From contig JACMNQ010000067.1 in NCBI GenBank assembly GCA_014378465.1, positions 1 to 33,973 of the forward strand: a DNA stretch of 33,973 nt, given 5' to 3'. The stretch is from Oligoflexia bacterium (GTDB lineage: Bacteria; Bdellovibrionota; UBA1018). The notes under the pieces were generated by a model. It was not told the origin of the DNA, ran no database searches, and was given only the letters and a program-made list of their open reading frames with translations. Shown one piece after another: positions 7,610 to 15,678 of the stretch (within the stretch, counting starts at the first letter, position 1; every line of letters begins with the position of its first letter). The position numbers and the translations under genes were made by a program.

Positions 7610-8515
7610 ATGATGCTTGCTGAGAACCCCACCCTTTACGATCTGCTCGAAGTTGCTCCCGATGCTTCAGAGCAGGACATTCGCACCGCCTACATGCGCG
7701 CGAAATCCGCCTACAAGAAGGACAGCGTCGCCCTGTATTCCCTCATGGGCCAGGAAGAGACCGAAGAGCTCCTCCACAAGATCGAAGAAGCTTACAAAGT
7801 CCTTTCGAGTCCCGAGAAGCGCCGCAATTACGATGAAAATCATGGCCTGCTGACTCTCGACTCTCCGATGGATCTCAATCCCCGCCCGAATCGCAATCTG
7901 CAGAAGATCGTTTCGATTGACCGGGTGCCTCCGATGGAAATGTCCGACGAGGACGACATCCTCGTCCCGCCGAGCACTGATTTCAGAGAATCAGAAGCTC
8001 GAGAAACGGTCCGAAGACAACCCGGAGTCACTCCTTCTCAGGCAGCATCCCCCGCTTCGCAGTCCTCTCCCTTCGCCGAGCGAAGAAGTGCTCCCTTTTC
8101 CAGTTCCGCGACCCTGGCTCCCCCTTCGTCGGGCCAGAGCATGGAGATGGAGACGAACAACTACAATAACATGCACGTCAATCGGAGTGCGCAGCCACCC
8201 GCTTCGAGCCGGAACTCCTCGAGTGCCGCCCATGAAGCGCTGATCGCTGAAATCGCCCAGGAAACGGAATGGGCCGGATCCTTTCTCAAGAAAGTCCGCA
8301 TGGCCAAAAACGTTTCCGTCGAGGAAATCGCCGAATTCACGAAGATTTCTAAAACCTACCTGACGGCCGTCGAAGATGAAAATTACGCGAGGCTCCCGGC
8401 TTCCGTCTATATCCGCGGTTTCGTCACCCAGTTTGCAAAATTTCTCAGGCTCCCCCCCGAAAAAGTGGTGCCTGCCTACATGGCCAGGTATCAGCAAAAC
8501 TTCGTTCCGAAATGA
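7610..8515 (+). CDS. J-like domain plus RodZ-type HTH protein
   Basis: This 301-aa protein has three parts. Residues 9-77 resemble a DnaJ J-domain (LYDLLEVAPDAS..., AYKVLSSPEKRRNYD), but the HPD tripeptide that activates DnaK is absent, with KKD (36-38) in that loop. Residues about 85-205 are low-complexity, rich in Ser, Pro and Ala. Residues about 212-290 form a RodZ-like helix-turn-helix (FLKKVRMAKNVSVEEIAEFT, then VYIRGFVTQFAKFL). No membrane segment follows, unlike canonical RodZ. There is no clear ribosome-binding site, so coupling to the MinD-like gene is likely. Its last 4 nt overlap the next start (ATGA). A scaffold or polarity role is inferred. Confidence 0.8.
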   Translation: MMLAENPTLYDLLEVAPDASEQDIRTAYMRAKSAYKKDSVALYSLMGQEETEELLHKIEEAYKVLSSPEKRRNYDENHGLLTLDSPMDLNPRPNRNLQKIVSIDRVPPMEMSDEDDILVPPSTDFRESEARETVRRQPGVTPSQAASPASQSSPFAERRSAPFSSSATLAPPSSGQSMEMETNNYNNMHVNRSAQPPASSRNSSSAAHEALIAEIAQETEWAGSFLKKVRMAKNVSVEEIAEFTKISKTYLTAVEDENYARLPASVYIRGFVTQFAKFLRLPPEKVVPAYMARYQQNFVPK

Positions 8516-9531
8516 AACCCACCTGGAAGTGGACGGTCCCCGCTTCGAGCGCAGGCGTCCGGGCGGACAAAGCCCTCACACAGGCCCTTGAAGCCGACGC
8601 CGTCCAGAACGAGGACCGCTGGAAGCTCTCGCGCAGTCAGATCCAGAAACTGATCGATGAAGGACAGGTCCTGCTCTCGGGTGAGAAGTTCGCCTCAAAT
8701 CTCAAACTCCCGGAAGGCGCCGAGATCGAGATCCATTTTCCGGAACCAAAATCCCTGGAGCTCACTCCTGAAGATCGACCGTTGGACATTCTCTACGAAG
8801 ACGCCCACCTGCTCGTGGTCAACAAGCCTCCCGACCTCACGGTTCATCCTTCGACGACTCAGACTGAAGGCACGCTGGTACACGCCCTCCTTCATCACAT
8901 CAAGGATCTGAGCGGCATCGGTGGAGTACTGAGGCCAGGCATCGTTCACCGCATCGACAAGGATACGAGCGGTGCACTCGTCATCACCAAGACGGACCAG
9001 GCTCATCAGATCCTCGCGAAGGTGTTTTCTCGTCATGAGATTGACCGCAAGTATTGGGCACTCTGTTACGGCAGCCCCAGTTTTCCGGAGAGAGAGCACC
9101 GCGTGGAAAGTCTTCTCGACCGCAGTCCGGCGGATCGAAAGAAAATGTCGATGACGGTCACCACCGGGCGCAAGGCCGTCACTTATTTCAAGCCTGTCGA
9201 AGAGTACGGGCTCCCCTCTAAGAAACCCTTCGCCAGTCTGATTGAAGCTCGGCTCGAGACTGGCCGCACTCATCAGGTGCGCGTGCACCTGACGGGCCTT
9301 CATCATTCCATCCTGGGCGATCCGGTTTACGGGACTCCGACTTCCAAACAATCCAAGTGGCAGAGTCTGCCCCGGGAAATTCAGGAACTGGTCACTCAAC
9401 TCCCCGGCCAGGCGCTGCACGCGAGAGTTCTCGGCTTCAAACACCCCATCACGGGCGAAACGCTGCACTTCGAAGCGGCCCCGCCTCCCGCGTTTGCCGC
9501 GCTGCTTGAAGCCCTGAAAAAGTTTCGCTGA
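8512..9531 (+). CDS. rluD: RluA/RluD-family pseudouridine synthase
   Basis: This 339-aa protein has an N-terminal S4 RNA-binding domain (about 38-80, SRSQIQKLIDEGQVLLSG) and a catalytic domain with HRIDKDTSG (146-154), where D149 is the catalytic Asp. The length and S4 domain fit RluD, which modifies the 23S rRNA helix 69 loop; RluC-type specificity cannot be excluded. The ATG overlaps the previous stop (ATGA), so translation is probably coupled. Confidence 0.88.
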   Translation: MKPTWKWTVPASSAGVRADKALTQALEADAVQNEDRWKLSRSQIQKLIDEGQVLLSGEKFASNLKLPEGAEIEIHFPEPKSLELTPEDRPLDILYEDAHLLVVNKPPDLTVHPSTTQTEGTLVHALLHHIKDLSGIGGVLRPGIVHRIDKDTSGALVITKTDQAHQILAKVFSRHEIDRKYWALCYGSPSFPEREHRVESLLDRSPADRKKMSMTVTTGRKAVTYFKPVEEYGLPSKKPFASLIEARLETGRTHQVRVHLTGLHHSILGDPVYGTPTSKQSKWQSLPREIQELVTQLPGQALHARVLGFKHPITGETLHFEAAPPPAFAALLEALKKFR

Positions 9532-9581
9532 CTGGCGATCTCACTTTCCTTACCCGGGCAATTCCGGTGAAATGGAGCTCC

Positions 9582-10271
9582 ATGATTGAGAACCCACGTT
9601 TTCTGACCAGTGAACTTCTGTCGCGCGTGCCCGGCGTGCACCATGGCTTTGGCACTCGGCTTGAACCTTTGCCCGCGATCTTCGAGGAACACTGGGAATC
9701 CCTCCGGCCCCGCTGGAAGCAGGTGCACGGAGTGCAGGCCGCAGAAGTCACGCAGGCTGCGCAGGAATGCGGTGGAGTGGACGCTCTGTACGGCTCGATT
9801 CCGAAAATTCCCATCACCGTGATGTCAGGAGACTGCGTGCCCATTCTCATGACGAGAACGGATGGAAAGCGCGTGGCCGCGGTTCACGCCGGCTGGCGCG
9901 GCACTCAGGCCAGAATCCTTGAAGTTCTCGGCGAAAAGCTGCTGAGCGAAGGAGAAAATCTGCGCCACTGGGTTGCGGCGATCGGTCCCGCGATCGGGCC
10001 GTGCTGTTACGAAGTGAGCCCTGAGCTCGCAGAAACTTTTTCGGATGCTTTCCCCCGCCACGTGAAAGGTCGACTCCTGGATCTGCCCGCGATGAATGCG
10101 GAGCAACTGACTCGAATCGGCCTCGGCGAAGTCGAAATTCTGAGAGCCTGCACCCGGTGCTCGACTCTTCCGCCTGAAAATGCCGTGAGCGGAACGCCTC
10201 AACCACGCTTCAACAGTTATCGACGCGAGGGCGCGGGGGCTCGACAGTATTCGGTGATCTCCCTCACCTGA
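9582..10271 (+). CDS. pgeF: PgeF/YfiH family (multicopper-like laccase domain) protein
   Basis: The 229-aa product carries the three metal-binding positions of the YfiH/PgeF family: QVHG (H49), SGDCVP (C85) and VHAGWRG (H102). It also has GPAIGPCCYEV and the C-terminal CTRC...FNSYRREG signature. Family members act as purine nucleoside phosphorylases/adenosine deaminases or as a peptidoglycan editing factor that removes misincorporated Ser from precursors. The ATG at 9582 has GGAG close upstream; a GTG at 9567 is an alternative. It follows rluD by 50 bp in the same direction, a common bacterial gene order. Confidence 0.87.
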   Translation: MIENPRFLTSELLSRVPGVHHGFGTRLEPLPAIFEEHWESLRPRWKQVHGVQAAEVTQAAQECGGVDALYGSIPKIPITVMSGDCVPILMTRTDGKRVAAVHAGWRGTQARILEVLGEKLLSEGENLRHWVAAIGPAIGPCCYEVSPELAETFSDAFPRHVKGRLLDLPAMNAEQLTRIGLGEVEILRACTRCSTLPPENAVSGTPQPRFNSYRREGAGARQYSVISLT

Positions 10272-10277
10272 GCGTCT

Positions 10278-11879
10278 TCAGGGCGCTGTCCTGAGCGACA
10301 GATCCTCAAAACGCACCACTCCCACGGGATTGATCCTGAAGCCCTGTACCCTCGCGGACACTGCCGTGTTCTGAACATAGTGATAGAGCGGGATGACGAT
10401 GGCTTCGTCTTCGACGACGATTTTCTGCGCGCGCCTGAGCAACTCGTCTCTCTCAGGGCCCGGTTCAGCAGCCTCAATGCGGCGATTGAGTTCATCGTAG
10501 ACGGGATTGGACCACTTCGAGAGGTTGAAGGGATCTCCCGTCACGAAAGCGTGGAGATGAAAAGCCGGATCAAGAAAAGGCGCCAACCAGCCAAACCGGT
10601 AAAGAGGCGCCGGGTCCGTGAAGAGCACTCCGAGATAACTTTTCCAGTCCTGATTGGAGAGCGAGAGTCTGAGTCCAAGCACCTGCAGGAGGTCGTGTTG
10701 AATTTTTTCCATCACCAGCGAGTTTCTTGAGCTCGTGTCAAACGCGGCGGCGACCGGAGCCATTGGTTTTTTCTGAAGTTGGCCTCTGATTTTGACGAAG
10801 GCATCCTTGAAAAGCGGCCTGGGATCTTCGAAAGGTTGATACCCTTCGATCCCGACCGGGATCCAGCTCCTGGCTGGCGTTTCTCCCGATCCAAGCAGAT
10901 GAGTGAGTTCCTTGCGGTCCAGCGCCCCTGCCACCGCTCGCCGAAAATCCCGTTGATTGAAAGGAGGCTTGCCCAGGTTGAAGCTGAGAAAGTAAGTCGC
11001 CGACAGGGGATCGGTGTGGAGCAGTCCTGACTTTCGATAGCGATCCTGATCGAGCGCGGAAATTCTCGAAAGCACATCAATCTTGCCCTGATCAAACAGA
11101 CTTGCGGCAGTGGACTCATCCTGCACGATGGTCATGATTACGCGCGCAGGGGCACTCGCCGGCGCCCAGATATTCTTCTCAAAGACCAGTTCCTGATCGC
11201 GTCGATGAGACGCAAGTCGATAAAAACCGGTCGAAGGCCCGGTCTCCGGCCACTGATCCTGATTCTGAGAGAGAATGTCCGCCCGCAAGGGAAGCGCCAG
11301 GGGCAGAGCCAGGGCCTGCAGAAAGTAAGTGGCTTTGCGACCGAGCTGAATCACGAGCTTCTTTGGATCAGACGGATCCGCGTGCACTCCCAGCTCCTGG
11401 CTTCTACCGGCGTGAAACTCCTCCGCTCCACGAATGGGAGAAAGAAGGCCTGCCAGTCTGGAGCGACTGCCAGGCTTGAGTGCACGCTGGATCGAGGTCA
11501 CGAAGTCCTGAGCGAGAACTGGTTTTCCATCCGTCCAGCGAGCCCCCGCTTTCAGGACGAAAGTGTACTGAAGCCCATCCCTCGAAATTTCAGCGGACTC
11601 GGCCAATTGGTTTTGAAGTTTACCAGCCCCGTCGTAGCCGACAAGCCCTTGCATGGTGTTGGCGACCACTTTGAAAGCGCCCCCATCCTCGACCAGAGTG
11701 GGGTCGAGGGAGACGGGGTCGTTGACCAAATGAATCCGCAACTCAGGTGGAGCGTGAGACGTGGTGCATCCAGTGAAAAAGAGGCCTGGCGAAAACGAGA
11801 GGACGGCACTGAGGACTCCGGCGATGGATAACCTGGAATGCGAAGTGAAGTGAGATCCCCTGAAGCCCATGGAATGCAT
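10278..11879 (-). CDS. ABC transporter peptide-binding lipoprotein (SBP family 5)
   Basis: The roughly 533-aa product has a signal peptide with lipobox FFTGC (Cys about residue 38). The substrate-binding family 5 pattern follows: VNDPVSLDPTLVED, MQGLVGYD, YTFVLKAGARWTDGKPVLAQDF. Such proteins capture oligopeptides or similar ligands for an OppBCDF/Dpp-type importer. No permease or ATPase gene is adjacent, so it is an orphan binding protein here. The ATG at 11879 is chosen; a TTG at 11906 and an ATG at 11870 are alternatives, none with a strong ribosome-binding site. An inverted repeat AGCACT-CA-AGTGCT (11883-11896) lies just upstream, between it and the divergent CcdA-like gene. Confidence 0.85.
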   Translation of the reverse strand: MHSMGFRGSHFTSHSRLSIAGVLSAVLSFSPGLFFTGCTTSHAPPELRIHLVNDPVSLDPTLVEDGGAFKVVANTMQGLVGYDGAGKLQNQLAESAEISRDGLQYTFVLKAGARWTDGKPVLAQDFVTSIQRALKPGSRSRLAGLLSPIRGAEEFHAGRSQELGVHADPSDPKKLVIQLGRKATYFLQALALPLALPLRADILSQNQDQWPETGPSTGFYRLASHRRDQELVFEKNIWAPASAPARVIMTIVQDESTAASLFDQGKIDVLSRISALDQDRYRKSGLLHTDPLSATYFLSFNLGKPPFNQRDFRRAVAGALDRKELTHLLGSGETPARSWIPVGIEGYQPFEDPRPLFKDAFVKIRGQLQKKPMAPVAAAFDTSSRNSLVMEKIQHDLLQVLGLRLSLSNQDWKSYLGVLFTDPAPLYRFGWLAPFLDPAFHLHAFVTGDPFNLSKWSNPVYDELNRRIEAAEPGPERDELLRRAQKIVVEDEAIVIPLYHYVQNTAVSARVQGFRINPVGVVRFEDLSLRTAP

Positions 11880-11923
11880 TAAAGCACTCAAGTGCTGGCT
11901 CGCCAAGTGCCGCTTCTCTTGTT

Positions 11924-12724
11924 ATGCTCGGGTCCATGGATTCACTCTCCCAATTTCTCACCTCCCTGCTGGGGTCGGGCTCGGTCAGTTCCGGCCTCAT
12001 GGCTGTGCTGATCGCTTACTTCGGCGGAGTTCTTTCCAGTTTAACTCCCTGCATTTATCCCATGATTCCGATCACCGTGAGTGTGGTGGGCGGCATCGGA
12101 CCTGCGCATCCTTCAGGCAAAGCTTATCGCCCTTCCTGGAAACATCTGCTGACTCGCGGGAGCGCCTATGTTCTCGGGATGACCCTGATCTACTCCCTGC
12201 TCGGGGTGGTGGCGGGACTCACGGGCAAAGTCTTCGGCACACTGACCAATACCTCGGGCTGGTACATCGGCTTGGGCGCGATCATGACCTTGGCCGCACT
12301 GACGATGATGGACGTCATCCCTTTTGATCCGCAGATGTGGATTGAACAGGTGAAACGCAGATTCGGAGGCCAGAGAAAATCTCACGTTCACGTGCACAAC
12401 GCTGAAATGGGTTTTCTCGGAGCGCTCACGCTCGGAGCCTCGTCAGGTTTCATTGCCGCTCCCTGCACCACTCCTGTCCTGACCGTGATCCTCGCTTTCA
12501 TCGCCAAGACCCAGTCGGTCGGTCTCGGGCTGTCGCTCATGATCGCTTTCTCCCTGGGACTCGGTACACTGCTCATCGTGATCGCGACTTTCGCGGGCGC
12601 CCTTCAGAGATTGCCCCGCTCGGGGCAGTGGATGAAGACCATCAAGGTCGTGAGCGGCTTCGTCCTGCTCGTGTTCGCGCAGTATTTGATTTTCCGTGCT
12701 GGAACCCTTCGAGGATCGTATTGA
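11924..12724 (+). CDS. CcdA/DsbD-type transmembrane thiol-reductant transporter
   Basis: This 266-aa protein has six to seven hydrophobic segments and two Pro-Cys motifs in membrane-facing contexts (SSLTPCIYPMIPIT and GFIAAPCTTPVLT), the redox pair of the DsbD/CcdA membrane domain. This domain moves electrons from cytoplasmic thioredoxin to periplasmic partners. The periplasmic alpha and gamma domains of full DsbD are missing, so a separate acceptor is needed. A His-rich loop (KSHVHVHNAE) separates the two halves. An ATG at 11936 is an alternative start. It ends 1 bp before the VKOR-DsbA gene. Confidence 0.85.
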   Translation: MLGSMDSLSQFLTSLLGSGSVSSGLMAVLIAYFGGVLSSLTPCIYPMIPITVSVVGGIGPAHPSGKAYRPSWKHLLTRGSAYVLGMTLIYSLLGVVAGLTGKVFGTLTNTSGWYIGLGAIMTLAALTMMDVIPFDPQMWIEQVKRRFGGQRKSHVHVHNAEMGFLGALTLGASSGFIAAPCTTPVLTVILAFIAKTQSVGLGLSLMIAFSLGLGTLLIVIATFAGALQRLPRSGQWMKTIKVVSGFVLLVFAQYLIFRAGTLRGSY

Positions 12725-12725
12725 T

Positions 12726-13895
12726 ATGAGTTCATTTCGCAAAACTCCCCTGAGATTGACCTTTCTGGCCATCCTGGCCCTTCTCGGCCTGCTCGCCTCC
12801 ATCTACCTTTCTCATCATTTCTACGAACTGAAGAACGGCACGGCAGGTTTCAAATCCTTCTGCAATGTCAGTGGCACGATGAACTGTGACGTCGTCACAT
12901 CGAGCAAGTACGCTGAACTCTTTCCGGGCCTGCCCCTCTCAAGCGTCACGGCTGGCTGGTTCCTGGCCCTCTTTTTCATCATGCTCGCCGCAAGAAGCGT
13001 GAACTGGAGAACCGAAGCGCTTCGCGTGGGACTGGTCATGACCGGCATCGGCGCTGTCATGGGACTGTACTACATCTACATCATGGAGGGAGTGCTGCAC
13101 ACGCTCTGCCTGTTCTGTCTGGGCGTGGACGCAGTCAACTTCATCTCGCTGGGTCTCATCCTGAGCCTCAAGCCTGCGAAACCATCGCAGACTAAAATCG
13201 ATTTCACTCAGTGGCAATCCATGGCGGGCATCATTGCGGCATGCCTCGTGATCGTGGCCGTGATCCTTCATTCCGGCAATCCTGAAGTCGGCTCCAATGA
13301 CCAGGTCAATGAAATCGCGGACTCCATCCTGAGCACTGCGCCCCTTGCCGTAGCAGCCGACAGTGAATTTGCCAGCATGGGTCCCGCCGCTTCAGCACCC
13401 ATCACGATCGTGGAGTTTTTTGATTTTCAGTGTCCTTCCTGCAAACAGGGCGCGATGAATCTCCACTCCATCCTGAATCGTTACCCAAATCAGGTTCGCC
13501 TCGTGCTTCGTTACTTTCCGCTCGACCCGGCCTGCAATCGCAAGATGGAGCACTCCCTCCACATCGTCGGCTGTGAAGCCGCGCGAGTCGCCGTCTGCGC
13601 TCACAAGCAGGGCAAGTTCGTCCCGGTCTACGAAAGCCTTTTTGAGAATCAGGAAGGCATGAAAAAGGGTCTGCCCGCCACGATCGCCGCCAACCAGGGA
13701 GTGAATCCGGCTGAGCTCGAAACCTGCGTGAACTCGCCTGCGACCGCGCAGCGAATTTCAAGAGACATCGAAGATGCGATTCAGCTGGGCGTTCAGTCCA
13801 CCCCCACCTTTTTCATCAATGGTCACAAGATCGAAGGCGCCTACCCGGTAGCGGTCTGGGAAAACATGATCGAGAAACTGCTGAAGGCGAAATAG
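12726..13895 (+). CDS. VKOR-DsbA fusion, periplasmic disulfide-forming protein
   Basis: The 389-aa product joins two redox modules. Residues about 10-180 are a vitamin K epoxide reductase domain with several membrane helices, loop cysteines C46 and C54, and the quinone-site CLFC (128-131). Residues about 210-389 are a DsbA-like thioredoxin domain with active site CPSC (236-239) and cis-Pro in STPTFF (P360). The VKOR half would pass electrons from the DsbA half to quinone, replacing DsbB. The ATG at 12726 is chosen over an in-frame GTG at 12696 because the signal/helix begins directly after it and it follows the previous stop by 1 bp. Additional cysteines (270, 283, 291, 334) could form a structural disulfide. 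Confidence 0.9.
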   Translation: MSSFRKTPLRLTFLAILALLGLLASIYLSHHFYELKNGTAGFKSFCNVSGTMNCDVVTSSKYAELFPGLPLSSVTAGWFLALFFIMLAARSVNWRTEALRVGLVMTGIGAVMGLYYIYIMEGVLHTLCLFCLGVDAVNFISLGLILSLKPAKPSQTKIDFTQWQSMAGIIAACLVIVAVILHSGNPEVGSNDQVNEIADSILSTAPLAVAADSEFASMGPAASAPITIVEFFDFQCPSCKQGAMNLHSILNRYPNQVRLVLRYFPLDPACNRKMEHSLHIVGCEAARVAVCAHKQGKFVPVYESLFENQEGMKKGLPATIAANQGVNPAELETCVNSPATAQRISRDIEDAIQLGVQSTPTFFINGHKIEGAYPVAVWENMIEKLLKAK

Positions 13896-13896
13896 C

Positions 13897-14703
13897 ATGT
13901 CCATTCAGCTCGCCCTGCCCACCCTAATTGATACCCATTGCCACCTTGACTACGACTACGCTCCGAAATCCGAAGCCGAACTCGTGCAGGAGGCGCACGC
14001 CGCCGGCGTCAGTCACCTGGTCACCATCGGTACCGAGATGGCTTCGATCGAGAAGCTCCCGCTCATTTCCGCGCGTTACCCTCACGTTTATCACACGGTC
14101 GGGATCCATCCTCATGAAGCCGTGACGTTCAAGGACGGAGACCTCGAACTTTTGCGTGAAGCGGCGAAGCACCCCAAGTGCCGCGCGATCGGCGAGATCG
14201 GTCTCGACTACCACTACGATCACTCCGCTCCCGAGGTTCAGAAGAAAGTGCTGGAGATGCAGCTCACGCTCGCCCTTGAAGTGAAGCAGCCGATCGTGAT
14301 TCACAGTCGCGAAGGCGAGGAGGATCTTCTGATCGCGCTTACGCGCTACGCGAAACAGGTACCGGCCGGCGCTCCAGTAGGCATCATTCACTGCTTCACG
14401 GGAACGCGCGCTTTCGGCGAAGCCTGCCTGAAGCTTGGGTTCCTCATTTCTTTCTCCGGCATCATCACTTTCAAGAAGGCGGATGACCTGAGAGCCCTTG
14501 TTAAGGACTTTCCCTTGAACCAGATTCTGGTCGAGACGGACTCTCCTTATCTCGCACCAATTCCCAATCGCGGCAGGAAGTGCGAACCGAGCATGGTGAA
14601 GCTCACGGCCATGAAAGTGGCCGAGCTCAAGGGAATCTCCCTTGAGGATGTCGCCCTCACGACCACTCAGACCGCAAAGAAGTTCTTCAGAATCGCGGAC
14701 TAA
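13897..14703 (+). CDS. tatD: TatD-family metal-dependent hydrolase/DNase
   Basis: This 268-aa protein has the TatD ligand set: THCHLD (H14, H16), GIHPHE, IGEIGLDYH, IHSRE, IHCFTG and VETDSPYL. TatD proteins are 3'-5' nucleases of the amidohydrolase superfamily in the cytoplasm, linked to DNA repair and fragment turnover. The start lies 1 bp after the VKOR-DsbA stop, so the three genes form a compact operon without an obvious functional link. Confidence 0.92.
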   Translation: MSIQLALPTLIDTHCHLDYDYAPKSEAELVQEAHAAGVSHLVTIGTEMASIEKLPLISARYPHVYHTVGIHPHEAVTFKDGDLELLREAAKHPKCRAIGEIGLDYHYDHSAPEVQKKVLEMQLTLALEVKQPIVIHSREGEEDLLIALTRYAKQVPAGAPVGIIHCFTGTRAFGEACLKLGFLISFSGIITFKKADDLRALVKDFPLNQILVETDSPYLAPIPNRGRKCEPSMVKLTAMKVAELKGISLEDVALTTTQTAKKFFRIAD

Positions 14704-14726
14704 CCTTAAATCAGGCTCCTAACTAA

Positions 14727-14756
14727 TTGACAACTGACAGTATTTCCATCTGTCAA
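14727..14756. promoter_or_regulatory. inverted repeat upstream of the TIGR02147 gene
   Basis: TGACAG (14735-14740) and CTGTCA (14750-14755) form a perfect inverted repeat with a 9-nt centre. An outer TTGACA/TGTCAA pair is at 14727-14732 and 14751-14756. The TTGACA could also be a -35, but no -10 sits at proper spacing; TAGAAT at 14789-14794 is a possible -10 without a -35. The site lies 58-87 bp before the regulator start and may be an autoregulatory operator. Confidence 0.4.
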
Positions 14757-14813
14757 CGGTCCTATTCCAAATGATTTGCGCCATGCGTTAGAATGAGCTA
14801 GTTTGCGCTCAAG

Positions 14814-15677
14814 ATGCACCCCTCACTGGAAAAAAACACTCCCCTTCAGAGATCCCCCGCCGACTTCCTGCGGGACCTCTTCAAGGCGCGCCGAGAAAGA
14901 AATCCTCACTACAGCAGCAGTGCCTTTGCCCGCGACCTCGGTATGTCGAGCTCGTTGCTCTCCAGGATTTTTGGTGGCTCCAGACCCGTCAGCCTGAAGC
15001 TGGCCATGCAGATTTCGACGGCCCTGGACCTGGTAGAAAATGAGTCGAACGCCTTCATTCTCTCCGTGATTCAGAATTCGTCCAGGAATGCCAAGATTTC
15101 GAAACGCGTGAGAGCGAAGATCGAACAGAACCTTGAAGGAATGAAAAAGGACACCACTTCGACTCTCTACACCACTGTGGAGATCGAACGCTTCAAAGCC
15201 ATGGCGAGCTGGCATCACCTCGCCATCCTGAATCTCGTCACTCTTGATGAATTTGAGAGCAATCCCAACTGGATGGCGAAACAGCTTGGGATCTCCACTC
15301 TTGATGTCCAGGACGCGATCGAGCGCATGCTGGCGATCGGACTTCTCTCCGAAAACGAAGGCGTTCTCAGCAGAGCGCAGAAAAATTTCTATGTTCGTAC
15401 GAACCGTTCGGAAGTCGCGGTCAGAAAATTTCATGACCAGATGATTTCCAAAGCCAGTGCGGAACTCAAACGTACGGATGATGCCGACTTTCACAGTCGC
15501 CTGATCAACGGCATCACCTTCACCTGCGGTGAAGAGCATATCGAAGTCATCAAAGAGAAAATCGATCGTTTTGAAGACGAGATCCTGGCGCTCGTCTCCA
15601 CCGGAAGCAAAAAGTCAGTCTACCAGATGAATGTGCAATTTTTCCCACTCACCAAAAACAAGAAAAAGGAGTCCTGA
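14814..15677 (+). CDS. TIGR02147-family regulator-like protein
   Basis: This 287-aa protein has the N-terminal TIGR02147 pattern: ADFLRDLFKARRERNPHYSS, then FARDLGMSSSLLSRIFGG, a Cro/C1-type HTH, followed by a winged-helix-like segment (LDEFESNPNWMAKQLGISTLDVQDAIERMLAIGLL). This family is abundant in Fibrobacteres and Bdellovibrio-like bacteria and has no established function; DNA binding is inferred from the fold. The ATG at 14814 fits the family N-terminus although no clear ribosome-binding site precedes it. The ribosome-binding site of the next gene lies within its 3' end, so the pair is an operon. Confidence 0.83.
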   Translation: MHPSLEKNTPLQRSPADFLRDLFKARRERNPHYSSSAFARDLGMSSSLLSRIFGGSRPVSLKLAMQISTALDLVENESNAFILSVIQNSSRNAKISKRVRAKIEQNLEGMKKDTTSTLYTTVEIERFKAMASWHHLAILNLVTLDEFESNPNWMAKQLGISTLDVQDAIERMLAIGLLSENEGVLSRAQKNFYVRTNRSEVAVRKFHDQMISKASAELKRTDDADFHSRLINGITFTCGEEHIEVIKEKIDRFEDEILALVSTGSKKSVYQMNVQFFPLTKNKKKES

Positions 15678-15678
15678 T

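Noticed and set aside
11895..11915. GG-N10-GC spacing on the plus strand before the CcdA-like gene, suggesting a sigma-54 promoter
   Set aside because: The flanking bases (CTGGCTC and AGTGCCG) fit the -24/-12 consensus poorly and the predicted start would nearly touch the ATG.
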